Of a DNA stretch of 64,000 nucleotides, positions 12,601-24,718 are shown in pieces. Source of the stretch: Drosophila miranda (Eukaryota > Arthropoda > Insecta > Diptera > Drosophilidae); assembly GCF_003369915.1 (NCBI RefSeq), contig NC_046677.1, positions 27,484,913 to 27,548,912 on the forward strand. Direction: 5' to 3'. The notes beneath the pieces were generated by a model that saw only the letters and a program-made list of their open reading frames with translations, was not told the DNA's origin and made no database searches. The number at the start of each line of letters is the position of its first letter. The first letter of the stretch is position 1. A program made the translations under genes and the position numbers.

Positions 12601-14610
12601 GTACCCCACATAGCTGTCCACATGTGCCTCCAGATTGGTGAGGGCTCCACTCAGGGGTCCCGCAATTCCTCCCTGCTGTCCCAGGTAGCAGTTCCCCGCT
12701 GCCGACGAAGAGGCGGACGATCTCTTGCGGTACTCCTGGTAGGGGCCGCGATGCGTTTGCTGTGGCGGCATCTGCGGCACCACCTGTGGCACGTAGCCCT
12801 CCAGGCTGTTCAGATTGAGATTGAGATCGTTGTAGTAGCTGCCACCGCCGCCTCCACCGCTGAGGCTGATGCTGGGGTCCATTCCCATGCTCATGCCCAT
12901 GCCCATTCCCATGTTCATCCCCATCCCCATTCCCATTCCCATGTTCAAGGGAGGCGCCACGTATCTCTGATTGGGACTGATGTTCGTGGCAGAGGATCCT
13001 CCCACCTGCTGCCCCGCCCCGTAGCCGTATCCCAGCTGCGTGAGCGGTGGGGCTGTGTCGTAGGGCCCGTAGAGGTCAGAGGTTATCGGATGCTTCAGCT
13101 TCGTGGCCCCGCTTACCGGGCATTGCTGCTGCTGCTGCTGATGCTGCTGCGGCGGCGGGGGCTGGGGCACGTTGCTCCTTGGATAGTAGCAGCTCTGCTG
13201 CGGATATGCCGCCTGGGAGCAGCAGTTCTGGCGGGGATTGGGCTGGGCTGGATTCTCCGTAACAGACCACATGTTCCGACCGGCGGGTGCTCCGTACGGC
13301 GGCTGCGCGATGGTCGTGGGATACGGATTGCTGGCATACGGCGCTGCAGGATTCCCGTACTTGTCGTACTTTCCGCCGCCGTAATACATCTCATTGCTCT
13401 GCGGATGATGGTAGGAGCTGCTGGGGGCTGGGGCCACCGGCGGCAGAGATCGACAATTGGCGGCGTTGTAGTCCACGCTCCAGTGGCAGCTGCTGCCCGA
13501 CTTGCGGTACGCCGACTCCGGCGCCAGTTCCGGCGGAGTGTACATCGGCGGCAGCCCCCCGTTCGAGGGGTACATGGGAGGCATGGCCATGACTCCGTAC
13601 TTGTCGTAGTAGGGCGTGGCTGGGGCTCCAGAGGAGGACGCTGCCCCAGGGGGAGTGCCGTACGGCACTTGAGACGGCGGCATGCTCTGGTGGGGCATGC
13701 TCTGGTAGCGACTGCTCGGCTTAATGGCCGCAAAGTTGGCCTCCAACTGCGAGAATTGTTGTTGCTGCTGCTGCTGCTGGTGCTGTTGCAGCTGCTGCTG
13801 CCTCTGGCCGGGATTCATGGCCAGTCCATGCCCGTACTGAGGCTGCCCCGCGGATGCCGTCGTCTGGTTGGACGGCTGCACCATCGGCTGAAGCGCTTGC
13901 GGCGGCGGTGCCACTTGGGCGGGCATCTTGTACTTGTAGGGATCGTAGGGATGATTCGTGTTCATCATGTAGCCTCCTGCTCCTCCTCCTCCTCCTCCAC
14001 TTCCATTGGTTCCTGGCTGCGCCAAGGGTTGGGCATAGAAGGGCGTGGCTGCAGCCTGGGGCTTCATTCCCCCTCCTGCTGCTCCTCCTCCGCCGATGGC
14101 TGCACTTCCTCCGCTGTACTTTGAGCCCGAGCTTGGGGCTAGCTTCTCGTAGCGTGCCCCTCCCTGGTAGCTGCTGCTTGTGGCTGCCCCACTGCCGTAC
14201 GCGTTGTATGCCCCACTGTACGCATTGTAGGCAGCCGCATCCAAAGGCGAGGCCAGGGGCAGGGTATTCCCATAGCCGTAGTTCTGGTGATAAAAGTGCG
14301 ATTGATTCTGCTGCTGCTGCTGCTGTTGCTGCTGCTGCCGCTGCTGTGCATCCATGGAGGTAAGTGCCTCGCTGTAGAACGGTGCCACTGTGGCTATCGT
14401 CGCCATCGGCATCGATGTGGGCAAGGCCTCATAGTGTCCTCCTCCCCCTCCGCTGCTCAGCGGCGTGGTGGGCGTGGTTGTGGCACTTCCATAGCCACTG
14501 CTGCTGCTGCTTCCGCTGCTGCTGCTGCTCCCCGGTCCGGAGCTGGAGCTCGAGGATCCACCGACACCCACGGCAATGGCCATGGCGGCCGTGTCCATCG
14601 CCGCTTGCAT
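9691..14610 (-). CDS. Large low-complexity, prion-like protein with basic blocks (main exon)
   Basis: A single open frame of 1,639 codons runs from ATG at 14610 to the stop at 9691. A CTGCAG acceptor just above the ATG (about 14620) suggests that further exons, possibly coding, lie at higher coordinates. The N-terminal third is Ser/Gly-, Tyr-, Pro- and Gln-rich, with a poly-Gln run and an alternating Met-Gly repeat. A short conserved-looking motif, NIRDFLATWNDDEDE, sits near the middle. Downstream are acidic/Glu-Gln patches, a strongly basic block containing ARRRRNRIKMLKI and RLPPIKRLIKKY, a run of about 18 Ser followed by Asp, and a second basic block at the C-terminus. No catalytic domain is visible. 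The make-up resembles nuclear scaffold or condensate-type proteins; that is inference and I do not recognise the gene. Basic blocks surrounded by disordered sequence could bind nucleic acid. The frame is intact over 4.9 kb, so it is certainly coding. Confidence 0.85.
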   Translation of the reverse strand: MQAAMDTAAMAIAVGVGGSSSSSSGPGSSSSSGSSSSSGYGSATTTPTTPLSSGGGGGHYEALPTSMPMATIATVAPFYSEALTSMDAQQRQQQQQQQQQQNQSHFYHQNYGYGNTLPLASPLDAAAYNAYSGAYNAYGSGAATSSSYQGGARYEKLAPSSGSKYSGGSAAIGGGGAAGGGMKPQAAATPFYAQPLAQPGTNGSGGGGGGAGGYMMNTNHPYDPYKYKMPAQVAPPPQALQPMVQPSNQTTASAGQPQYGHGLAMNPGQRQQQLQQHQQQQQQQQFSQLEANFAAIKPSSRYQSMPHQSMPPSQVPYGTPPGAASSSGAPATPYYDKYGVMAMPPMYPSNGGLPPMYTPPELAPESAYRKSGSSCHWSVDYNAANCRSLPPVAPAPSSSYHHPQSNEMYYGGGKYDKYGNPAAPYASNPYPTTIAQPPYGAPAGRNMWSVTENPAQPNPRQNCCSQAAYPQQSCYYPRSNVPQPPPPQQHQQQQQQCPVSGATKLKHPITSDLYGPYDTAPPLTQLGYGYGAGQQVGGSSATNISPNQRYVAPPLNMGMGMGMGMNMGMGMGMSMGMDPSISLSGGGGGGSYYNDLNLNLNSLEGYVPQVVPQMPPQQTHRGPYQEYRKRSSASSSAAGNCYLGQQGGIAGPLSGALTNLEAHVDSYVGYNHHATASNSHFGMEATKTSPQTCNIRDFLATWNDDEDEASAEPLAAAVALVAPTVPPIQAATPNFMYESLPPTGPQATAVAVDHQAAGINLPDIIIDIEKASNVGGGIVPSGVDSFGSFDVEKELDELRLKTGVSSDQCPAENDALAEILRVEQPPASSAPVEPLELPLPSPILQSVAGIIHAAEEPSPTLDFDTNNSSNSNESTFAKEYETFIHKIEGSGSEAEESNAQDDSEYREHAKRFKFYKRKRKNTEPLEPQKQEVEQQQQKEEQKEVAPSPKVVKLSPQKLLARRRRNRIKMLKILEFESPKLKYRHYFKALKLLRRRYASSRTREQHKTRMRRHLALKKERRLPPIKRLIKKYAEGSGSATQLYNPQSLTGLSVSALNTKAFRCSLLQSSGRETVIKSGYGLQKKTEEGIETEDRDLGSEQEEENTIQSVDLLPHFKGFDDIENTNLSPKAKLRVEPEEAEEKVLAQSSVAEVTKAKEREIQAWLRNNSMEEDVVEVPVPEEPKPIVVPSPAPSSSSSSSSSSSSSSSSSSSDDDKDSTSSSSQEEDSSSTTSSSSSSSPSVAEAAEVAEESDFNEMAALERELSQSQILEPAAEPAAAILEDMVMPQEEPISSAAPIPEEASNNDIAKLKQILESDGEEQTTVRSQSQSPNPTPLQSPNPLPFTSPFNDTSSIVPKLSDLSKIALNSSLKTRELDIRPSGDSEKSLPAFEPDSEGSQAADRKESQLPPFEDKSQTPLEAPESQAAFEPHVPASEMPETPRELSVEDALAEMYQQIGVASDPEDFEGDKDADTERNPSGPDMLLINLAEIFDTSSDLYVVECDMNENILEIVASEQEEETQDRSQEQALQLIQLLAEPQPELIHHEEIIPDSQTELRQRRRQLLKYLHVKYAQRPIGRFYHAQRILKKYRRRRGPAAAAAGARKHRESSFYQRQREDHNRSEITDRLALEPLGRDGTIRRA

Positions 14611-15745
14611 GCTGACGGCTGCAGTCACGAAAGAGAAAAGAAAAGGCCAATGTTTTATGTTCCAAAAAAATATAATCATAGAGGAAAAAGGTCAAGGCCA
14701 TCGGCGTAGCCGAGGTCTACTGGCTTTATAGCTAAAAATGGAAGTTAGCCTCCAGAAAAACATTTTCCAACATATACTCTAAAAATACTTTTAAAAAATA
14801 CCAAAAGAAATTCCAATAAAATACCAAAAAATTTAAAAATAATGAAAGTCTTAAGATAATCAATAAAAAGGAAAACACATACCCAATAAAAGTTTAAAAA
14901 AATACCAAAAATAAAAAAAATTAAAAGTAAAAATATAACAGAAACAATTAGTTTTGCATTTTAGAAAATACTTTCGACTTCATCTATCTAAGAAGCGTTT
15001 CATTGAATCGGTTCTTAGAGCGAGCAAAGATTAAAATCCTTTTATTCCCCAATTTGGGATCAAGATAAATTTCGTTGATGATTCATTCGTAGAATGGGAT
15101 CTATGTGTATTCAATTTAATATTGTACATATTTCCAAATTTACTGAGACGTTTTTTGGGTATTTTTTCCTGCTTTGCTGATCTCTTGATCTCCGCTTTTA
15201 AATTTATTAAGAATAATGAAGTACTTTAGATAATGATGTCGCTAATTAATCCATGTGTTTCAATGATTCCAAGAACCGCTGACAATATAATAATGATCTG
15301 TGTTTCGGGATCGATTATGTAGAATAAACATAAAATATGAGTTTTGGCTACCTTATCAATGGAATTAATTCTTGCTAAAAAAAAAAGGAATTGTTTGAAT
15401 GGAAATAATTAAAAATCTAAAAGTGAACGCAAGAAAGTACATATATTCCGCCTTTGAAAAGCCAACCTTTACCGCTAAGCCACGCTGAGATAGAGAGGAA
15501 AAGATAGAGGGAGAGCTATACATCTCTAAAAAGTGTGAGTGAGAGGCAGCCCGAGAAGTATCCCCCTTCTGGCCAAATTGAGACAGGGAAGGCAGAGTTT
15601 CATGCGCTCTCTTGCTGCATATGAAACCACAAATCTTGCTGCTTAGCTGCACTGGGAGAGAGAGAGATCAAAAGAGAGGTAAAGCGAAGCGGGAGAGTCC
15701 TTTGTTCTGGCTTTAATACTGAAACGATTGCAGGTGATCATCTGG

Positions 15746-15779
15746 TATATAAGACCCCTCTTTACGATTCTGCGGTCAG
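15746..15779 (+). promoter_or_regulatory. Candidate TATA promoter with upstream GAGA tract
   Basis: TATATAAG at 15746-15753 is followed 32 bp later by a TCAG (A at 15778). GA-rich sequence (GAGAGAGAGAGA and relatives) lies at 15655-15700. The Inr is imperfect (TCAGGG) and no good ORF follows, so a non-coding transcript or chance are both possible. Confidence 0.3.
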
Positions 15780-16558
15780 GGATTTCTGTTAATTAATTTA
15801 AGTGGAAGTGGGAGTAACACAACGGATTATATTGACATCCAATCATATCCTTTATAATTTGTATCCCAATGCAGTTGTATCTATAGCGGAACTATCTTGA
15901 AAATATCTTTAAACCCAGGGAAACACAACTTTTCATTTAAATAATGAATGAAATGGACAACAGCAGAACCGAAGGTCAAAAGTTTGCCTCATTATTTCCC
16001 CTGTTTCCTCCCGCCACAAGGTTATTTTCCCATTTATCCTGTGTGTGTGTGTGTGTGTGCAGTTCTTGAGTGGATTTCCCTTTTGTTCAAATTGCATTCG
16101 CAATTGTCGGTGACCGCCCCCCAACGAACCCCTTTAACCGTGCGCACTCATTCACGTGGCTACAGGAAAAAGCAATTATGCCTGGCATTTAAATGAAAAA
16201 TGGAAAATTCCCATTCATTTCTCTGCACCCGTGCCACAAATTCGCTTTTGTTGGTCATTAAATGTGGCTGGTCTTCAGTGTCGGCGCACGCAGGGGTCCT
16301 TGCTGGCAAGTGTGTCAGTGGTTGGGTCTTTTTTATGTCTAAATGCAGGAGGAATCCACCAGGAAGGGGTAGCAGCAGCAGCAGCAGCACCGCTAGAGGT
16401 AGGTGGCAGCGGCAGAGGTAAATGTTGGGAAACCCACCAACAGACAGCGAACGGACTTAAAACGCGGACTTTGTGAAATGGAAATGTGGACTGTTCATGA
16501 AATATTAATGATTGACCCCCGTACTATAGCTATGGCTATAGGGGATGGTTGGACGGTT

Positions 16559-16590
16559 GGATGGATGGATGTATGGATGGATGGATGGAC
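16559..16590. repeat. (GGAT)n microsatellite
   Basis: About eight tandem GGAT units with one variant (GTAT), in non-coding DNA. Confidence 0.8.
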
Positions 16591-17795
16591 ATCCCCTACT
16601 GCTGTCCACTATCCACTGCCCCGTTCAATGTCAACGCCCACCACAAAACTGGGCCACACACAGACTGGGCCACAGACTGGACGGTAGAAAGAAAAAAAAA
16701 AACCAATAATTGTCACAGATAATTGCCACAGAAGCCAATGGACGATGTGGGGTGTCCTCCCCACATGCACCTACCGGACTTTCCCGGAATGCAATCGTAA
16801 TACCCAGGCGGCATCGGCATTGGTAACGGCGGGAGTTCCATCCACAGTCCATTCATGGCGACCACCTGTGAGTTGGTTGTGGCCCAGGGACAGGGCCAGC
16901 CAAAGGGGCAGACAGCGGCATCCGGGGGCAGCCACATCGTGTGTATAATTTGAATAGGAAGCCGGTGAGAGAGAAGTACTACCGATGGATGGGAGAAGAG
17001 CGCGGAGGAGCACACGGAGCACACAGAACTGACCCCGACGAGTGTCGCAACTGGAATTCATTATGGTAATACACTTTCGCTGGACGCGAACGATGCAAAT
17101 GTTGTTTACCATTGATGACCCATTGGCGACCATTAGCCCACCAGCTGGATGGATAATCGACCTTCCTCCCTAGCCACCCACCCAGCAGGAAAGGGCGGAG
17201 GGGGGGCCTGGGCTTTTAGGCTAATTGGGCGTGAAGCCTGATGTACCAACCGGAATAAATGAGATCGCAGCTCGTCGATTGGTATCCGAATCGTAATGCA
17301 AATCGTCAAGCAGGCATCGGAATCGCGGGGAGTGGAGCGCCACAAAATTGAAAGGGAAATACATATAGACATGTATGGTAATCGAAGAAGTTGTTTTCTG
17401 TTTACCAGACGATATGCAAAGCAAGGCTACGGCTACGGGCTACGGCTACGGGCTACGGGCTACGGTGGCAGCGGTAACCCAAGACCCCCGAGCGAAGCCC
17501 CTGAAACACCAAAAAGCCATCCTAAAACCGAACTGAAAACCAAAAAACTCAACACACATTGCGTATACGCCCTGGATGTGGATGGGGCATCCATCAGAGA
17601 TTGCCGTCAATTGAATTAAATGGAATTGTTGGGGCACTGTGGCAATTTCCCCCGGAATGGGGCAGGCACCGATATGAGGCATCGGAATGGCCATCGGTAT
17701 GGGTATTTATGTAAAACAAATGGAAATCTCACCGAGAATCTTGTGAATTATGCTGCCATATGCTGCCACAAAAAGGCGGGCTAACACACACTGTG

Positions 17796-17850
17796 GCGCT
17801 GTGGCACTGTGGCACTGTAGCACTCACTGACACTGACACACTGTGGCACT
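17796..17850. repeat. Imperfect TGTGGCAC tandem repeat
   Basis: Units of 8-10 bp based on CTGTGGCA repeat several times, degenerating towards ACTGACAC at the right. It is non-coding. Confidence 0.6.
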
Positions 17851-19546
17851 TCCACTAACACATATTGGGGCACAATGGGGTATCACGGATGCACTCATGG
17901 GATTTTTTTTTAATTATGAAACTTTCGAGGATTTAAGCACATTTTTATGTGCCCTCCAGGAGAGGCGTTCGTTCTCGGGGCGCGCTGAGGCGTTCAGAGC
18001 GCGTGCGACTTTCCAGCAAAAAGTTTTTCATCTGTTGAAGACGCTCCGGAATGCCGACGACGCGACGTTCTGACTTGGGCAGTGGCAGCAGCGAAGCTGA
18101 CTTCGACGACGCCGACGCAGTGAGGACAACGGGTAGTGTGGTGGCAGTGTCCTGCCAAAAGGGGCTGGTTGGAAACAGTCAATAAATATGTTAGTGTATG
18201 GGTGCCAATGGGGTGTACAATAGATGTGTGTTTGTGTGTGTGTCTGTTGCTGTTGTGCCTGGGAAAACAAGTGGTTGCCGTGGTGAAGGAGAAACGGGAA
18301 CAGAAATGAAGCCAAAGGATTGACAGGATGGTTTCATGAAGCATTTCGATGAAGACAGACACCCTGTAATGGAAAAAAGAATAATTCAGGGCAATAATTG
18401 CATAGTTTAGGGCCCCTTAATTAAGGCCCTTAAAATAAATTAGTTCTGATTGAAAAGCTACAAAATAGAGTGAAAAGTTCTGCTGGGTGGAGTGAAAAGC
18501 GGTTGTCCAAAAGAAGGAATACTGTATGGAAAAGTTTTTAATTAATTAATAGACATTTGCTTTGGATGGAAGAAGTATCCATACCACCTGGTTTAAAAAT
18601 AATACTATCCACCTAATGATTCTCTCCGCCCAAGGGAGCTAGCTTCTGGTAGTGATGTTTTGTATCTTTTTGTATACGACATTGATAGTCATGTAATTTA
18701 ATAACAAAAGTGACTTCAATTGCACAAATTTAAGTGGTCGTAGGCCTGGCGTACATAATAGGGTACTTTTACTTGAAGCTTTCACTTTTTAACCCAAAAA
18801 GGGAACAGCTTTTCCCTACTCTAGGGCACTCTACACACCCTGCTCAGCACACCTTTCTATACCGCTCCAGCTACAGGGTATACCAACTGAAGCCGCTCCT
18901 GCAACTTCGTCCAGACATGTGACAGCTCCAGAGGGCAGCGCAGCGCAGAGCAGCGCTCCTTCTTCAGCAGAGCAGCAGAGTCCCTTCGCTCACACACCAC
19001 ACCCACTCCCATGTCCTGGCTGGAGCGGAAATGAAGCCGCCGCTCGTAAGCAAACATGACAGCTCCAGCGCTCCCATTAACGGTACTAGTTCTTGTTGTT
19101 ATTTTTATTGTTGTATCTGCTTTGCCTCTCTAACGGTTCGATGACGAGAGGCGTGACAAATAACAACAAACAAAGTGAAAGAAACAACAATTACAGGAAA
19201 GAAATGCTTGTTACGGTGCTCGAAGGTTTCAATACCCTTTGCCGAACCATTGATAAAGTCATTCCCATTTTGAAGCAACTAATGAAACTGCAATGTGCTT
19301 CGTTTGTTTTTATTATCTTCGAAACGAATCGTTTTTTTCGTAGTTCACATGCACTTTATGTGTCTTCTTTCGTTTCAATCCAAACATCTCATCCAAACCT
19401 TCATACCCTTTATTGAAAGGGTATAGCCCAACCAACTCTGATTGGAAAAGTGCACCAAAGGTTGGTTTTGCACTGCTGCTCGAACTTCCAGCTGCAGTTC
19501 GAACTGGCGGTGACAGTCCCCGAGGGGAAGAGGGACAGAGACACAC

Positions 19547-19578
<32 letters not shown>

Positions 19579-22500
19579 TGGTTTAAATAGGACTTGGGAC
19601 AGGCGGCGACCACAAAAACAAATTAAGTAAATTCAACTAAACAAAAAGGTAGATAGGGATAGGGAGGAGAGAGAGAGAGAGAGAGCAAGCGAGCACAAAA
19701 AGGAAATTGATATAAACAATGAGCAGCAAACGGCAAAAAAATAGGCGACAAACAGTAACAACCACAACAATCATGAAGGCAGGCAGGCAGGCAGCCAGGC
19801 AGGCAGCAGCAGCAGCGGCGCAATCAAAAGATAATAAAAAGCAGCAGCGATTACGCCGACAGAGCAGTCAACGTCCATGCCGGCAGAGAGCACACAACAC
19901 ACACGCACACACACATCAACTTCACTCCCCGCGACGTCTGTGATTATTATGCATGCGTGAGCGAGTCGATTCCAAGTCGCGTCGTGTCTCCAAAGGTGAA
20001 AAGAAACGTGAAAGAAGATGTGGCCGCGGTAGAGGGAGAGGTAGAGAGGGGAAGATAGAAGAAGCTATAGCAATTCCCAATTCAAATGCAAAACAAATTC
20101 AAGAAAATCGAACAAAGCGAACGAACAGAGATACAATATAGAAAAAAAGAAAGAAATACATAACAGAAAGCTAAAAGAAACTTTGTGCCATCCCATAGTT
20201 TCGTACAGGGGACGCTCGACATTCGGAAACCTCAGTTATTGGAAACACCATTACAGAAAAACAAAAATAATGTTCTTGAATCCGAGATAACAGTTTGTAA
20301 TCATTCAAACGGTTGGCCTCTTTTCGCACACTCTACGAAAATGGGTCGTATCGAAAGAAACTATCAACAAGTTACACAATGGAGAAGTTTCAGATAAAAT
20401 AAACCGCATTCTGAACCACAATTTGAAAAATGTAGTCATATTTAAACAATTTTATTCGATTAAACAATCAACAAAAAAAAAAATCAAAATTTCAACATCA
20501 TTATAATTGAATGAAAAAGAAATGTCATTTGTTTTATTTTATGTATGCAAAACGTAGACATATGAAGAAATACTCGTGCAGTAGCCCCGGAAACATCTGT
20601 ATCCAATTGTCGAGCCTCCACTGTACATACAAATACCACCGTTACCTCCAACACACATGTACAGACATACATGCATACATGTGCATATGTTTAGACAAAA
20701 TATTGATTGAAAATCAATAGGCTTTCTGCCGCTTGTCATTCATTTCAGTTTATTCTCTTTAACGGACGCGTCCCAGAGAACCAGAATTCAAAACTGTGCC
20801 CTGCGATCGCAGTCGCTGTCGCTGTTTCTGCCGGCAAAACTTTACACTTTACATAAATACGTTTAAATACATACATATATGTATGTAGAAACATTTGTAT
20901 GCAAATATAGAGATATGTGTGTCAGTGTGTAGTAGTTTCTGGATGTTCGTGCGTGCTGTCGCGACGACAAGCTGGGCTTGATAATTTCCAACACGTAGAC
21001 CATTCCAGCCCTCAATAATACTAATACTACCCCCTACTAGCACTCACTAACACCAACACACACACACACACACTGTCATATCCATTGGGTATAGAGCAAA
21101 ACAGACGTGAAAAGGCAAAAAAAATGTCAACACACTTTTATTGTTGTTGATGTAATTACCCTTTAAAAGCCATTACCAAGAGGGTATATGCACGCCCAGC
21201 TACTGCCCACAAGTACTGTAGCATATTTAGGAGAGCAGTGGGTAAGCCACAGTCGACTCTATGTCCTCTGTATTTCGCCCGCTGTCTGTGTGGCGCTTTT
21301 TGGGGCTGTCGTTGTAATCAACTTTGTTGTTATTGCCGCAAAATGAAAAAAATGCCAAAGAACAGAATAAAGTAGAGCAGCACCCAAGTCGGCGGCATAA
21401 GCCACACACACTCACACTCATCAAGAGAGATAGAGTGCAGAGAGAGAGGGGAAGAGAGTGATAGCCAGTGCGGCTTGAGGGGGGTGGTTGGGAGGTGAGG
21501 CTTGAAGCGAGCGTATGCACTGAAGCAGGGAGACGCTCTCGACATACTTACATACTTCAAGCTATGTTCAAAAGAGGGTAAGGCAGTCCCACTCTACGGG
21601 TGGGTGGTCTAGTTTGTTTGCCACCACCCCACCCTCTCTCTACATCATGTACCTTGCTTACATACATTTACATTTACATTTATATTAGCACACACACACA
21701 CACATTTCCATATACGAACCTCAACAGTTTTTCGACATTTTCATGCTATTTTCGCTGCCTCTGCTGCTGCGCAGCGCAGTCGCTGCTCACTTAAACGTTC
21801 TGCCTGCTGTGCTGCTGCTGTTGTTGTGGGGTTATTTTTTTTTTGTCTCTGCTCTGCTGTTCGCTTGATTATTTTGTTTTTGTTCCTCCCTCTCTTGTAA
21901 CTTGCAATATAATTGGAATAGTAACGGTTGTTCGGCTATAGCTTTTGCTGTTAATTTCACATGCTTTCAATTAATATTTGGCCACGCACTTAAGAGAGGG
22001 AGTGGAATTGGGAGTGGGGGTGGGAGGTAGCGCGCTGCTGTTTTGCTACCTTTATTTGCACCTCAAGGTAACACTCGTCGTATAAGCGATATACGCTGAT
22101 AAGAACGGAATTCTCTCTTGCACTCTCATGGAAACATTTTTCCTTCTCTTTTGCACGTATTAGATATGATACTTAAACGTCAGCACAAAAAATACACCAA
22201 ATGCAACACACACACAAACAAACTTAGTGAGCCGGCATTGACAACGTTTCAAGGGAGGTGGTGTTGTACCCCACCCCGTGTTGTACAGGTGGCAAATGGA
22301 GCAGCGGACCGCGAGCGTGGCGAAATGTGTCGAAAAGCGGCGCGTAAAATGTAAAGAACAGAAATCATACACAATGTACAGTACGAGTAGGTAGGTGAAA
22401 CGGCAAACGTAGTAAATATAGTACACAAAAGTTAATAAACAACGCAACAAACAAAACAACGCAGCGACGACGCGCCAACGGAACAGAATAGCAGCGCGTT

Positions 22501-22836
22501 GCGTCCGAAAAACACAGTCCGCTCTCGTTGAAGGTATGAATACGAATAGAGCAACGGTAAAACACGGTGAGTGCTAATGAGCGCCACGACAAGCCAGCTA
22601 GAGCATCGGCTCAGCACGCGCCGAAACGAAAGTTTACCGAGAGAAAGAGCGGGAGAGAGAGGCCTGACTGTTTGTGTTTGCGTGTGTGCGTGTCCATAGA
22701 GGAGAGAGGGCGCGTTAATAAGTCACACAGGTGGTTGGGTTTGGTTGGGAGGTAGAATGTTAAGAGAAACAGCAAGCAGATGAATGGAAGGGTGCTAATT
22801 GAACTAGTCTGCGTTCATGTTCTATATTTACCGTTA

Positions 22837-22925
22837 GGTCTCCCGCTCTGAGGGAGACCATTCTTGCCCGATCTGGCAGCCCATCGCATTCAAATGTAAC
22901 GTATGAGCGGCATGGTGCTGCCAGA
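22837..22925. other. Two adjacent hairpins, possible structured RNA
   Basis: Hairpin 1: GGTCTCCC (22837-22844) pairs perfectly with GGGAGACC (22852-22859) around a 7-nt loop. Hairpin 2: TCTGGCAGC (22872-22880) pairs perfectly with GCTGCCAGA (22917-22925). Four further pairs (CCAT with ATGG, one bulged T) extend it around a loop of about 27 nt. They lie about 300 bp upstream of the Med15 promoter. No known RNA family is recognised. Confidence 0.35.
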
Positions 22926-23158
22926 AAGCTGAGAACGATGTGCAAACCATAAACGGTCTTACTGTGGAAGTGCGGGCTCGGTCATGAGCGAACTATCCTC
23001 CATTTTAATATTCGGTTTAATATTACTAGCTAGCTAGGACCCACAGCACTGAACATACAGTTTAGGCATATCAGTTAACTAATTGTCTACCTAGATGGGG
23101 AGCACAACATATTGACTTAGTTCGGTGAAAAACGACCGTTTACGATATATTATTTTTA

Positions 23159-23257
23159 GGTATATTTTGAAAACGGGACGGTATATTTTGGTATATTTCT
23201 GAGGGTCAGACGGTATATTTTATCGGAATATCCGCGGTCACATGCACGGTCACACTG
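23159..23257 (+). promoter_or_regulatory. Med15 core promoter: four motif-6 copies and motif 1 (M1BP)
   Basis: GGTATATTT (fly core-promoter motif 6, RGTATWTTT) occurs four times, starting at 23159, 23180, 23190 and 23212. CGGTCACACTG at 23247-23257 matches motif 1, the M1BP site. Motifs 1 and 6 are known to occur together in broadly expressed, TATA-less genes, which fits a Mediator subunit. The start codon lies 86 bp after motif 1. Confidence 0.75.
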
Positions 23258-23342
23258 GCTACAAACAAAGAAAATTAGAAAATTTTGCAAAATAAAAACC
23301 GATTTAAATCGCTTAAGCTGGCAGATTAATTAATTCAAAATC

Positions 23343-23610
23343 ATGACGGAGGACTGGCAGAGCTCGAAGTTTCGCCAGAATGTTATTTCCAAAATGTAAG
23401 CAATGCAAAAACACAGAAACAGTTCCACAAAAGAAACTTTTTTACAGACACGACTTGTTGCCGCCGCATGCCCAGGATCAGACGAAGAATGCCAGCGTTA
23501 TGGAGAACCACATCTTCCGCAAGTCTCGTAGCAAGGACGAGTACCTTGGACTGGTGGCGAAGCTCTTCATGCACTACAAGGACATGTCGCGCAAGTCCCA
23601 ACAGCAGCAA

Positions 23611-23642
<32 letters not shown>

Positions 23643-24686
23643 ACAACCGCCGCCTCCAAACGCGGAAATGGGGCAGCAGAACATGATGCAGGATCCGCTG
23701 AATGCGCTACAGAACCTGGCCACCCAGGGCAACCGCAATCCCCAGATGATGCCCATGTCCGGAGGAACTCCTGTGCCCGGCGGTCCCGGCACTGCGTCGA
23801 ACCTGCTGCAGTCCCTCAACCAGCAGCGACCCGGCCAGCAAATGCAGCCCATGCCCAATATACGAGGCCAGATGCCTATGGGTGCGGGTGCAGGCGGTCC
23901 ACAGCAGATGATGCAGGTCCAGCAAATGGGCGGAGGCGGCAATGCCACCGGCGTGATGAACGTAATGGGAGCAGGCGGTGCCCAAGGACAGGGCCAGATT
24001 GTGGGCAATTCTGGCCAGCAGATGGGTGGCATGCCTAATCAAATGGTGGGCCCTGGGCCGAACAGTGGTCCCGCAGGTGGGACCGGTGGACCGAATGCTC
24101 CTCCTGGTGCCGGTGCCGGCCCTGTGCCCAATCAGATGCAGAGCGGAGGACCCATGAATGTGAATTCCATGCAACAGATGCCGCCCATGCAGCAGATCCA
24201 GCAGAACCAAATGGCGGTAAGTAATGAGAATCTAGGCCAAAAAAAAACACTAATCGAATTCTTTAACAGATGGGCATGAGTCCCATGATGCGCATGGGCC
24301 AGGGTAACGGCATGGGTGGACCCCAGGGCATGGGCCAGGGCATGCAGGGAATGCCGCCCAATATGCAGCAGCCACAGCACAATGTCGGCGTGGGCGGACC
24401 GGCGGGTCAGCAGCAGCAGGTGGTGCCCCCCAATGCCGTGCAGCAGGCTGGCATGAATCCCATGGGAGGCATGGGTGTCAATATGCCGCCGAATATCCAG
24501 CAGAAGCCAAACATGGCCATGGGCCAGGCGGGACAAATGTTCCCCGGCAATCGCGGTGGCGTCGTTGGCGGCCAGCAGGGACCGGGACAGCCCTTCATGC
24601 GGTCGAGTCCCTCGCCAGCGGATGCCCAGCAGCTGCAACAACAGCAGCAGGCACAGCTCCAACAAATGCAGCAGCAGCAGCAACAA

Positions 24687-24718
<32 letters not shown>

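Larger units (their letters stand above)
14611..23158. other. Long non-coding stretch: probable 5' intron/regulatory DNA of the large minus-strand gene
   Basis: No exon is convincing on either strand. The first bases above 14620 look like an intron 3' end on the minus strand, so one or more upstream exons of the large gene probably lie in this stretch, unplaced. It holds many GA/CT tracts (15650-15700, 19540-19690, 21430-21460), CA/TG runs (16041-16060, 21056-21072), a GGAT repeat (16559-16590), TGTGGCAC repeats (17790-17850), a CTACGGG repeat (17425-17466) and paired hairpins at 22837-22925. The mixture is typical of fly developmental intronic DNA. Confidence 0.45.

Noticed and set aside
12349..14124. 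A 591-codon plus-strand ORF opposite the large minus-strand exon
   Set aside because: It is rich in Arg, Leu, Gly and His in the pattern produced by reading GC-rich, repeat-rich codons backwards. The minus-strand frame is far longer and has a sensible start and stop.
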